Shown here piece after piece: positions 1 to 6,539 of a DNA stretch of 9,060 nt. This stretch comes from CAZXYF01 sp964644705. Lineage in GTDB: Bacteria > Planctomycetota > Brocadiia > SM23-32. Made by a program: the position numbers and the translations under genes. Position 1 is the stretch's first letter; each line of letters opens with the position of its first letter. The notes below the pieces were generated by a model. It saw nothing but the letters and a program-made list of their open reading frames with translations. It did not search any database and was not told the origin of the DNA. The stretch is taken from NCBI GenBank assembly GCA_964644705.1, contig CAZXYF010000125.1, positions 1-9,060 on the forward strand, in the 5' to 3' direction.

Positions 1-25
1 TGCGAGATGGACTGTATTCCCGGCT

Positions 26-80
26 CAAAGTCACCGGAGAACCCGTTTGAAAACGTATTTTTGAACGTTTTGGACAGCAC
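26..80. repeat. Left arm of a 55-bp long-range inverted repeat
   Basis: This stretch is the reverse complement of 9006-9060 with two differences (positions 30 and 56); the core 31-80 matches 9006-9055 at 49 of 50 bases. The arm has some internal symmetry: AAAACG and CGTTTT lie about 10 bases apart, so it could form a weak 6-bp hairpin. Similarity stops sharply after position 80. No transposase or recombinase lies between the arms. It is therefore better read as a dispersed intergenic repeat present twice in opposite orientation than as the end of an identifiable transposon. The match is seen directly; its nature is inferred. Confidence 0.85.
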
Positions 81-83
81 TGG

Positions 84-135
84 GGCATACTTCTGCCCTA
101 TCCGAAGATGCACAAACACTGGATAGGGCCTTTTG
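84..135. repeat. Intergenic repeat unit, copy A (direct repeat of 6310-6362)
   Basis: This 52-base unit aligns in direct orientation with 6310-6362 at about 44 of 53 columns, including one indel. Conserved blocks include TACTTCTGC, CCGAAGA, CAAACA and GATAGGGCCTT. It starts only 3 bases after the left inverted-repeat arm, whereas the right arm at 9006 has no such unit beside it, so the two repeats are separate families. Two diverged copies in non-coding DNA suggest a dispersed element of this genome. Its function is unknown. Confidence 0.7.
95..135 (+). terminator. Hairpin with short T tract, possible terminator
   Basis: GCCCTATCC at 95-103 pairs perfectly with GGATAGGGC at 121-129 across a 17-base loop. 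One C and then TTTT follow at 131-134. On the plus strand this resembles a weak intrinsic terminator for a gene lying left of the window. On the minus strand, just downstream of the ATPase stop codon at 152, the same stem forms but no T tract follows. The hairpin belongs to repeat copy A; copy B has lost most of the 5' arm pairing, so terminator function is uncertain. Confidence 0.4.
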
Positions 136-151
136 TCGACGGGCTGCGGGG

Positions 152-3100
152 TTACGCGGATTGAGGCCCGGCGGCAATTCGATTCAACAACCGGCCGGCC
201 CGTCGCCCCGCTTCCTCCTGGGGACACCCCATGTCCACCAGCATGGCGGTCATGCGCATCCGAATCTCGGCCCTGTCGCGTGTTGGCGCGGGGTCTATAT
301 AACCGTTTTCCTCGCAATACGCCGCCAGCTCTTCAATCTTGTCGGTTCGGAATCGCGCCACCTGCCCATCCTGCAACCGTTCAATCAACTGCGAGGCGTC
401 GCCATCCACTTCCCGGGCCAGCTCCGTCACGTCATCAATAAATGTATCGCTGACCGCGCCCGATTCCTCCAGTGCTTCCCGGTCGATCGGCTTCCCGCGG
501 CCGATGGACCACGCCTTGACAAACGATTCCAGGAGGGCGCCGTTCTCCCTGATCCGCTCGATGGCGGCCTCGTCGCTTGATATTACCCTGGCATTACCGG
601 TTCTCAGTATATTTCTAATCTCACCCCAGTGTTGAGCGCCGATCTCCAGAAGATGGTGCAACAGGTCCACGTCGTCGGCCACATACCAGGCATGGGCGGA
701 TCCGGCGCCCTGTCGCGGGTCGAACGGGGGCACTTCCAGGCGCTGTCCATATTCCTGATGCGATTCGTCGGTGGGTGCTGGAACATCCGGTTCCTCAATG
801 GCGAAGGCGTCGAGATCGGGGACATCGGACTGAATCCGGTTCTCTCCGACCTCAGTCAGACTGTGCACCGTGTGACCCAGATCCCCGAAGCGATTCAGAA
901 CGCTCCTCCACCGCGCCACCTCATCTCCCTGAGCGGTCAAATAAAAGATCTGGCGTCCTTCTCGCGCGAACTCCAGCGCGGCTTCAATGATTGCTTCTGC
1001 CCGTCGATGGTCCGTGTTGGCCAGCGTCTCATCCATGAACATGGGGAGGCGTATACCGGATTCCTGAGTCTCCACAAACGCCATTCGAACGGCCATGAGA
1101 ACCTGGACGCGCGTGGCGCTGGAGAGCTGATTCAAGCCAAAGAAACGTTCCTTGACGCCATCGTAGACCTGGAATCCCGGCTGGGCCCCTTCCTCCATCC
1201 TCAGCTCATACCGATTGGTGATGGCGGTGAGAAGGGTGCGTGCACGCTGGAAAACGTCGGGACGATTGGCCGCGCTCGTCTGTTCGCGAACATGCGTGCT
1301 GAGCACATGACCAACCACCCGCGCATAGTCCTCCCTCAATCGGTCATGGAGACGATCAAGCGCCAGTTCTTTTTCGGCGGCGAGGTTCTCAAGATCATGC
1401 TGCTGGCGCGCCTGCCCAATTTCCGTTTCGATCTCCGTGATTTTGCTCTGGATCTCCTGTTTCTCGGCGGCGATCGTTTCCAGGCTTTCCTTCTCGTCCC
1501 TGAGATCCGCCCGGGGCGTGTTCTTCAGCTCGGGAGTATATTCGGGATGTTGTTCCAGTTCTTCCTCCACCCTGTTTTTCACCGCTTCGGCGGAATTGGA
1601 GTCTTTTTCACATTGCTGGAATGCCTGATATCCCTCGCAGAGTTGCTGGACTTCGTCAAGATCATCGGCGTCCAGTTTTTCAAGAATCTTATTGCGTCTG
1701 GCGATCAGCCGTTCCAGTTCTTCGGCGGCGGTCCGGCGCGTCTGCCTGGCCGCTTTCCGTTCCTGTTTGGCCTTTCGATATTTTCGCAGACGCCCTTTAA
1801 GGTCCTGGATCTGGCCCGTCGCTGAAGCGGCATCGGCGGGTTCTTCATAGCCGTATGGCGTGAGTTTAGTTTCCAGAACTGATCGCATTTCCGCGTGTTT
1901 CTCACGCAAGTCCTGCCGACGTGCCTCAAGCTCGCACATTTTGTCGTTGATCCGTTGCCACCGCCGGACGTGGTCAAGCAGAGCTGTCAGTTGCACATCG
2001 GGCAGGTCGGGGGCCGCTCCCAGCTCCTCACGCAGGCGCTCTCTCTCCTTCTCGAGCTGTGCGGAGCGCTCCTGCAGATCGTCCAGTTGTTCACGCCGGC
2101 TTTCCCATCGTTCCTCGCGAACCCGTTTGATCTCATGTTGCCCCAGCTGCCGGCAGATCGTGGTCAGGCGCTGCCCCACCTCCTCGGGGGACCATGACGT
2201 GGGTCCGTCCAGTCCCCTCTGTTCCACGATTGTTTCCTGGGCCTGCTGGACGTCGCCGCCGGTTTCCGACTCACTGCCGTAATGATGCACGACCAGGGCA
2301 GCTGCACTCGTGAGGACCAGCAAGACGATGGCGAATATTCCCCCGGACAGGAACAGGCTCAGGATGATGGCACCGACCCCCACCGCGACGACGGCGGTAA
2401 GGGGAAGATGCGGGATGATGCCGTCAGGTTCTGACTGGGCGGAAAACCCGTTCAGCCAGTTTTCAAGAGCCTGTTGTTCCGCACGCAGGGCGTCGGCATC
2501 CTCGTTTGATTCATCGTCGGGGCGGAGGATATGTCGGAGGCTCTCCCAGGCCTGTTTGTCGGCCCGGATCCGCTCAGCCTTTTCGGCAAATTCGGCCAAC
2601 CTGCCCCAGTCAGCCGTCCCGAGTTGACTCAGTTTGTCCTCGTTGATCGATTCGTCGATACGGTTGCGAATTTCGTTGCGCTGTTCGCATGAGCCGTCAA
2701 TATCTCCGTCAAGTTGTTCGATCTTGTTCTCAATTTCGGAGAGTTTGTCCCTGCGCTCTTCAAGTTCGGCGATAAGCCCTTCATGGGAGACATCTTCAGG
2801 CAGCTCAGCTGCATCCAACTGATTCTGCGCCTGTTCAGCCTGTCGTTCGGCCCTGCTCTTTTTCTGTCGCCAGTTTTCAATGTCATCGGATATATCCTGC
2901 AGGTTACCGTGTTCCTCCCCGGTCATGGAATGCATGACCTGCGGGTATCCATCCAGCTTGGTTTTTTGCTTCCGGTACGCATCGCGGGCATCCACGTATT
3001 GCAGGGCCAGGTCGAGGAGGCGCACACGCTGTTCGGCCTTCTGCGCTTCCTCCAGCTTTCGTCTCAGGCGCGGAAGCTGATTTTCTTTTCCCCGGAGTTC

Positions 3101-3637
3101 CTCCATTTGCCGCCGCTTTGACCGGAGCTGGTCCGTTATCTTTTCCGCTTCTCGGGCTTCACTGATCGTCGAACTGCTGCATCGATCCCGATATTCGAGG
3201 TCTTCCTCCGCCGCCCGGACATCATAGCCGCCGGCCGACTCCCGGATGATCGATTCGGCGAAGCTCTCATCACGCGTTTCATGCTGAAGGAGATCGTGGA
3301 GGGAAAGTTGGTATCGATCGCTCTGACCGGCAGGGGGGAATCCGGGATCCGAGGTCTGTTGACCATCCCTGGTGCATGAACGATGTTGCCCCTCCAGCGC
3401 CACCCGCCAGAGGGCATCTTCCAGTTCAAAATTGGCCGTCAGCTCGAATTGCCGGTCGCCGGTTTCGGGCCAGAGAGCAGCGCAGAGGGCCCGAACAAGA
3501 GTCGTTTTCCCGGAGGCGTTGGGGCCGTGGATGATGTTGATTTCGTCGTTGAGATTGTCAATGACCGGCAGACCGTCCTCGAACCCGGGGCTGCGCTGGA
3601 TGTTAATTCTCTGGAAACGGAGATGTTTTTTGCTCAT
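152..3637 (-). CDS. YhaN/SbcC-like coiled-coil AAA ATPase with central membrane helices
   Basis: This 1161-residue protein has the Rad50/SbcC/YhaN layout. The N-terminal P-loop is GPNASGKTT (residues 38-46), followed by long charged coiled coils (about 155-400 and 495-770). The C-terminal ATPase half has a signature-like LSSATR (838-843) and Walker B LPMFMDE (864-870, Asp869/Glu870). Two adjacent hydrophobic helices at about 410-450 split the coils. To my knowledge such segments occur in YhaN-type proteins and not in soluble SbcC, so membrane tethering is likely. The usual switch histidine after Walker B appears replaced: the strand ends in LTAQ (900-903). Residues from about 930 to 1161 form an extension I do not recognise, largely helical and acidic. 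The start ATG overlaps the metallophosphoesterase stop codon by 4 bases (ATGA), with AGAGGA 6 bases upstream. It probably acts with that partner as a nuclease complex on DNA ends; the substrate is inferred. Confidence 0.9.
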   Translation of the reverse strand: MSKKHLRFQRINIQRSPGFEDGLPVIDNLNDEINIIHGPNASGKTTLVRALCAALWPETGDRQFELTANFELEDALWRVALEGQHRSCTRDGQQTSDPGFPPAGQSDRYQLSLHDLLQHETRDESFAESIIRESAGGYDVRAAEEDLEYRDRCSSSTISEAREAEKITDQLRSKRRQMEELRGKENQLPRLRRKLEEAQKAEQRVRLLDLALQYVDARDAYRKQKTKLDGYPQVMHSMTGEEHGNLQDISDDIENWRQKKSRAERQAEQAQNQLDAAELPEDVSHEGLIAELEERRDKLSEIENKIEQLDGDIDGSCEQRNEIRNRIDESINEDKLSQLGTADWGRLAEFAEKAERIRADKQAWESLRHILRPDDESNEDADALRAEQQALENWLNGFSAQSEPDGIIPHLPLTAVVAVGVGAIILSLFLSGGIFAIVLLVLTSAAALVVHHYGSESETGGDVQQAQETIVEQRGLDGPTSWSPEEVGQRLTTICRQLGQHEIKRVREERWESRREQLDDLQERSAQLEKERERLREELGAAPDLPDVQLTALLDHVRRWQRINDKMCELEARRQDLREKHAEMRSVLETKLTPYGYEEPADAASATGQIQDLKGRLRKYRKAKQERKAARQTRRTAAEELERLIARRNKILEKLDADDLDEVQQLCEGYQAFQQCEKDSNSAEAVKNRVEEELEQHPEYTPELKNTPRADLRDEKESLETIAAEKQEIQSKITEIETEIGQARQQHDLENLAAEKELALDRLHDRLREDYARVVGHVLSTHVREQTSAANRPDVFQRARTLLTAITNRYELRMEEGAQPGFQVYDGVKERFFGLNQLSSATRVQVLMAVRMAFVETQESGIRLPMFMDETLANTDHRRAEAIIEAALEFAREGRQIFYLTAQGDEVARWRSVLNRFGDLGHTVHSLTEVGENRIQSDVPDLDAFAIEEPDVPAPTDESHQEYGQRLEVPPFDPRQGAGSAHAWYVADDVDLLHHLLEIGAQHWGEIRNILRTGNARVISSDEAAIERIRENGALLESFVKAWSIGRGKPIDREALEESGAVSDTFIDDVTELAREVDGDASQLIERLQDGQVARFRTDKIEELAAYCEENGYIDPAPTRDRAEIRMRMTAMLVDMGCPQEEAGRRAGRLLNRIAAGPQSA

Positions 3638-4941
3638 GACCGATCCTCTTTCTGTTTGAGGAGCGTGTCCAGCAGGACGCGAGCCTGTTCCAGCAGCACG
3701 TCCGCTGCATCATCGCTGGTGGGGGGTGGCGTTTCGCGTTCGCTGCGCAGCTTTTGATACGTTGTGGCACCGTAGGCTTCCCGCATCGCATCCCGGCAAT
3801 CGGTGATGAGTGTGGAGGGTAACGTGGACGGATCGTTTTCGAGAGCCAGGATATATTGCGCCAGAAACGCGGCGGGGCTGGTCCCCTCGGCGAGTTCTTC
3901 AAGGTCCACCGCGGGGCGGGTGTCCACCTCTATTGTTTCCGGAAGAATCAGCGTGTCATTCCGCCGCGCCTCCAGATCCTCCGACAGCTGCTGGATTGTG
4001 TCCGAGAGCTCGGCGTGAAACGGGCAACGTCCACTGAGTTTCACCCGGAGCAACATCAGTTCCAGCGTCTGAGGGAGCCCGTCACTGCCCAGCACGTCGC
4101 TCAGTTTATCGTGATAGCGCGGTGGTACATCATAGAGGTCATTCGTCCCGGACAGATCGAGATCGTACGGGTCGTATCGGACCGTCGCGATGGGCAACTG
4201 TCGAGCCTCAACCTCGTGATTCTGCGTGTCCGCCACAGAAACGATCCACGGGCCGTGCGGGCCGGTTTCGCCCGGATCCAGGGGTTGAGGCGAGCCCGGA
4301 TACAGGACGAGAGGATTCTGTTCCTCTCTGATCCCCGGGGCGTGTATGTGTCCCAGCAGCCAGCAGTCGTTCTCGGTTTGGGCCAGTTGTTCGTGCGTGA
4401 TGGGGCCGTATTCGCTTTCACGGCTTCCGAGATCGCCATGCACGACTCCGATGTGCGGAAGACCATCCTCGCGGGACAGGTCATAACTGGCAAGAGGAGA
4501 TTCCGCGACGTGCTCGGTGGGAAACGACCATCCATCAAGATGGAGCACGGCCTCACCGTCCCTGTGGAGAGTGTAGCGTTCCCATGACCCATTTTGCCCG
4601 AGAAATCGCACATTCTCCGAATCCACATCAGCCACCATTCGCGGGAGGGTTTCCGCATCGTGATTCCCGCCCACACAGACCAGAGGCACGCCGTTCTCTT
4701 CGAGCTGTTGAACTCCCTCCAGAAACGAACCATACGCACCGTAGTAACCCCGTTCCAGGTCGATCACATCACCGGTGATCACCACGAGGTCCACATCGGT
4801 CCGGATGGCCCGTTTTACGGACTCACCCCACACGTAATCGGGAGACATGCGTTCGCCGTCATATTGCGCCGGTATACGAGCTGGATGGCGCCCGAGGTGC
4901 AAATCGCCGAGGCACATAATGTGTGTCGCTTCTCCGGCCAT
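3634..4941 (-). CDS. SbcD/YhaO/Mre11-like metallophosphoesterase
   Basis: This 435-residue protein carries the complete calcineurin-like phosphoesterase motif series: GDLH (12-15, Asp13/His15), GDVID (57-61, Asp58), GGNHD (91-95, Asn93/His94), VVHGD (166-170, His168) and GHIH (197-200). YPGSPQP (214-220) follows and is typical of the SbcD/Mre11/YhaO branch. These residues bind two metal ions, usually Mn, and support nuclease activity in the family. Residues beyond about 250 are the capping and partner-binding region; a helical C-terminus would dock on the coiled-coil ATPase. The start ATG is preceded by a strong AGGAGG at 4955-4960, rather far at 13 bases, with no better in-frame start between. 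It follows the GH130 gene by 23 bases and overlaps the ATPase gene by 4, so it sits mid-operon. Together with the ATPase it likely processes DNA ends or hairpins. The family call is firm; the substrate is inferred. Confidence 0.93.
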   Translation of the reverse strand: MAGEATHIMCLGDLHLGRHPARIPAQYDGERMSPDYVWGESVKRAIRTDVDLVVITGDVIDLERGYYGAYGSFLEGVQQLEENGVPLVCVGGNHDAETLPRMVADVDSENVRFLGQNGSWERYTLHRDGEAVLHLDGWSFPTEHVAESPLASYDLSREDGLPHIGVVHGDLGSRESEYGPITHEQLAQTENDCWLLGHIHAPGIREEQNPLVLYPGSPQPLDPGETGPHGPWIVSVADTQNHEVEARQLPIATVRYDPYDLDLSGTNDLYDVPPRYHDKLSDVLGSDGLPQTLELMLLRVKLSGRCPFHAELSDTIQQLSEDLEARRNDTLILPETIEVDTRPAVDLEELAEGTSPAAFLAQYILALENDPSTLPSTLITDCRDAMREAYGATTYQKLRSERETPPPTSDDAADVLLEQARVLLDTLLKQKEDRS

Positions 4942-4954
4942 TGGCCCGTATCTT

Positions 4955-4960
4955 CCTCCT
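4955..4960 (-). promoter_or_regulatory. Strong Shine-Dalgarno of the metallophosphoesterase gene
   Basis: AGGAGG reads on the minus strand, 13 bases before the ATG at 4941. It occupies the 23-base gap after the GH130 stop codon. The perfect consensus supports independent ribosome loading within the operon, despite long spacing. Confidence 0.6.
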
Positions 4961-4964
4961 GAGG

Positions 4965-6026
4965 TTATATGTCCATTGTGGCACGCAGATCATCCATGTT
5001 GTATTCGACGAGTCCGGTTGATGTATCGGCGGCGCCGTAATAGACCAGAAGCCGGTTGTCCCGCTGGATGGTCGCCGTGGGGAAGACCACCGAGGGGACG
5101 AAGCCACCGGTTTCGAAATCCGTTTCCGGCACCATGAACGGTTCCCGGGCGTGGGCGATGATGCGTGAGGGATCGTCGCGATCCAGCATGATGATCCCCG
5201 CTGAATACGTGGCGACAGTGCCCTCCTCAGCCGTACCGGCCTTGCCATGATAGATCAGCATCCACCCGTCATCCGTTTTGATGGGCGGGGGGCCCGCCCC
5301 AATCCGGCCCGCTTCCCAGTCAGAACTTCCGGCATGCAGCACGCGATGGCCACCCCAGCGTCGCATATCGGCCGAACGCGCGAGCCACATACCCGGCGGA
5401 GCGAAGTGAAGGTGGGGATTGGGCCGGTGGATGGCCAGGTAGTCGTCGTCGAATTTTTCCGGGAAAAACACGATGTCCTTGTTCTCCGGACAGAAAATGA
5501 TGCCATGGCGCTCGATCGAGTCAAAATCTTTTGTGCTGGCCAGAGCCGTAGCGGGACCGTGTTCCGACGCCACGACGTAAGTGATCCAGAACCGGTCGCC
5601 GATCCGGGTGATGCGTGGATCCTCGACGCCGAACGTCTCGTATTCATTCTGCGGCACAAAAAGCTGTTCGGAGGAGAGATCGACTTCACGCGGGTTGGAT
5701 GAACGGTACAGACGCAGGTGACTGATAAACGTCAGGCGCAGATTGTTGTTGGCTTTCATCCGGACCATGCGCGGATCCACCGGATTCAGCTGTTCATTGT
5801 TGACCCAATCCACAACGGGTCCTTCACCGAGTTCCCACCGTGGGAGTCCAGTCATGCCGGGTTTTTGCGTCCGTGGTCGTTCCGCCACACGGGCCATGAG
5901 AACGGTCTCCCCGTCCACTTCCACCGCTCCGGGGTTGAAAGCGCTGACCACCTCCAGTTCAGGTCGGGTGGGTTCGATGTCGTCGGGGTGAAGTACGCAT
6001 TCGTTGAATTGTCGTTCGGCAACCAT
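4965..6026 (-). CDS. GH130-family beta-mannoside phosphorylase-like enzyme
   Basis: This 353-residue protein is a single five-bladed beta-propeller domain of glycoside hydrolase family 130, of normal length. Visible family motifs are FNPGA (30-34), EDPR (135-138, Asp136 the expected catalytic acid), NKDIVFFPEK (182-191), HRP (200-202), GAGPPPIK (243-250), IYHG (258-261), VVFPT (313-317) and YYGAAD (329-334). The family phosphorolyses beta-1,4-linked mannosyl-glucose, manno-oligosaccharides or mannosyl-GlcNAc to mannose 1-phosphate; a minority hydrolyse beta-1,2-mannosides. Retained Arg201, Lys250 and His260 match residues I recall as phosphate ligands in phosphorylases, so phosphorolysis is favoured; the exact substrate cannot be read. 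No signal peptide is seen, so it is cytoplasmic. The start ATG has TGAGGA 9 bases upstream. It is the first gene of the apparent operon with the SbcCD-like pair, an unusual pairing. Confidence 0.9.
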   Translation of the reverse strand: MVAERQFNECVLHPDDIEPTRPELEVVSAFNPGAVEVDGETVLMARVAERPRTQKPGMTGLPRWELGEGPVVDWVNNEQLNPVDPRMVRMKANNNLRLTFISHLRLYRSSNPREVDLSSEQLFVPQNEYETFGVEDPRITRIGDRFWITYVVASEHGPATALASTKDFDSIERHGIIFCPENKDIVFFPEKFDDDYLAIHRPNPHLHFAPPGMWLARSADMRRWGGHRVLHAGSSDWEAGRIGAGPPPIKTDDGWMLIYHGKAGTAEEGTVATYSAGIIMLDRDDPSRIIAHAREPFMVPETDFETGGFVPSVVFPTATIQRDNRLLVYYGAADTSTGLVEYNMDDLRATMDI

Positions 6027-6085
6027 AGCGGCGTTTCCTCACTTTGCGTGTATTTTTTCGGTGCGCCTCACTTACCGGTGAAGTC

Positions 6086-6091
6086 ATTGTA
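6086..6091 (-). promoter_or_regulatory. Possible -10 box for the GH130-led operon
   Basis: TACAAT reads on the minus strand 60 bases before the GH130 start codon, five of six matches to TATAAT. The hexamer 17 bases upstream (ATGCGC) is a poor -35, so a basal promoter here would be weak or activator-dependent. It is tentative. Confidence 0.25.
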
Positions 6092-6151
6092 GAGTACAGG
6101 CCCGTGTTGCGCATCCGTTTGTGCCGTCGGCGGTTGTTTATCCCGGACATT

Positions 6152-6164
6152 TTACGAGTCGTAA
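6152..6164. promoter_or_regulatory. Perfect 13-base palindrome, candidate operator
   Basis: TTACGA and TCGTAA flank a single G and are perfectly symmetric. The site lies about 60 bases upstream of the tentative GH130 -10 box and about 315 bases before the plus-strand promoter. A dimeric regulator could bind it, more likely acting on the GH130-led operon. No second copy was noticed in the window. Confidence 0.35.
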
Positions 6165-6309
6165 GTGGCGCCGTACGTCGAAGTGACAGCTCGGTCGGAG
6201 ATCAAACCGGTGTCGTTTGAGTTGTTGAAAACACACTGTGATTCACAATTGGCCTGATTGTTCGACATTACCTCTGGCTGAAGCTGCTTTTAGAATAATT
6301 CACGCTTGA

Positions 6310-6362
6310 GGCGTACTTCTGCACTCCCCGAAGACGCGCAAACAATGCGATAGGGCCTTCTG
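6310..6362. repeat. Intergenic repeat unit, copy B (direct repeat of 84-135)
   Basis: This 53-base unit is the diverged partner of 84-135, about 44 of 53 columns identical and in the same orientation. Substitutions break the long hairpin of copy A: GCACTCCCC no longer pairs well with CGATAGGGC. The unit lies between divergent genes, where a terminator has no obvious role. This favours a dispersed repeat family over a conserved terminator. Confidence 0.7.
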
Positions 6363-6451
6363 GGAGGGCGAAGGTTCCAGTTTGATTGCCGTTACCGTGA
6401 TCTTTGCCTTTGAATACACCTTGTCACGCCGCACATTGCGATTTTAGTATT

Positions 6452-6485
6452 AACACCTCTGGGGTGTTCCTTATTGTGTTATAAT
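6452..6485 (+). promoter_or_regulatory. Extended -10 promoter with overlapping inverted repeat
   Basis: TGTTATAAT at 6477-6485 is a consensus extended -10 (TGn then TATAAT at 6480-6485), 54 bases before the ATG at 6540. No good -35 exists at normal spacing, which an extended -10 can tolerate. The -35 zone is instead occupied by an inverted repeat, AACACC (6452-6457) and GGTGTT (6463-6468), placed where a bound repressor or activator would contact polymerase. The promoter most likely drives the membrane protein gene; the operator role is inferred. Confidence 0.55.
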
Positions 6486-6517
6486 CAAATGCATCTGGGA
6501 TCGGACGTGTTAAGCAG

Positions 6518-6531
6518 CACTTAGATAAGTG
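6518..6531 (+). promoter_or_regulatory. Short hairpin at the ribosome-binding site
   Basis: CACTTA (6518-6523) and TAAGTG (6526-6531) form a perfect inverted repeat in the 5' leader, ending 8 bases before the start codon at 6540. In RNA it could form five pairs with an AGAT loop. The only Shine-Dalgarno-like sequence, GGTGA at 6531-6535, abuts the stem and shares one base with it. The weak site plus hairpin suggest low or modulated translation. Confidence 0.35.
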
Positions 6532-6539
6532 GTGAATGT

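Larger units (their letters stand above)
6027..6539. other. Divergent intergenic region, 513 bases
   Basis: This region separates the minus-strand operon from the plus-strand membrane protein gene. I see no convincing gene here: a 63-codon reading frame at 5959-6150 has no family features and runs over the start of the GH130 gene. It contains a possible minus-strand -10, a 13-base palindrome (6152-6164), the symmetric sequence TGTGATTCACA (6237-6247), repeat copy B (6310-6362) and a plus-strand promoter (6452-6485), listed separately. The length and density of symmetric sites suggest regulation of one or both flanking units. Confidence 0.6.

Noticed and set aside
629..1825. A 398-codon plus-strand open frame opposite the ATPase gene
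   Set aside because: It lies wholly antisense to a protein with clear ATPase motifs and shows no family features; long shadow frames are common in GC-rich coding DNA.
2119..2130. A 12-base match (GAACCCGTTTGA) to the edge repeat inside the ATPase gene
   Set aside because: The match does not extend on either side and lies in coding sequence; a chance match is likely.
3856..4587. A 243-codon plus-strand open frame opposite the metallophosphoesterase gene
   Set aside because: It is antisense to intact phosphoesterase motifs and has no recognisable domain.
6237..6247. TGTGATTCACA as a CRP/FNR-type site
   Set aside because: The half-sites are one base apart, whereas CRP half-sites are six apart, and it is not well placed relative to either promoter.
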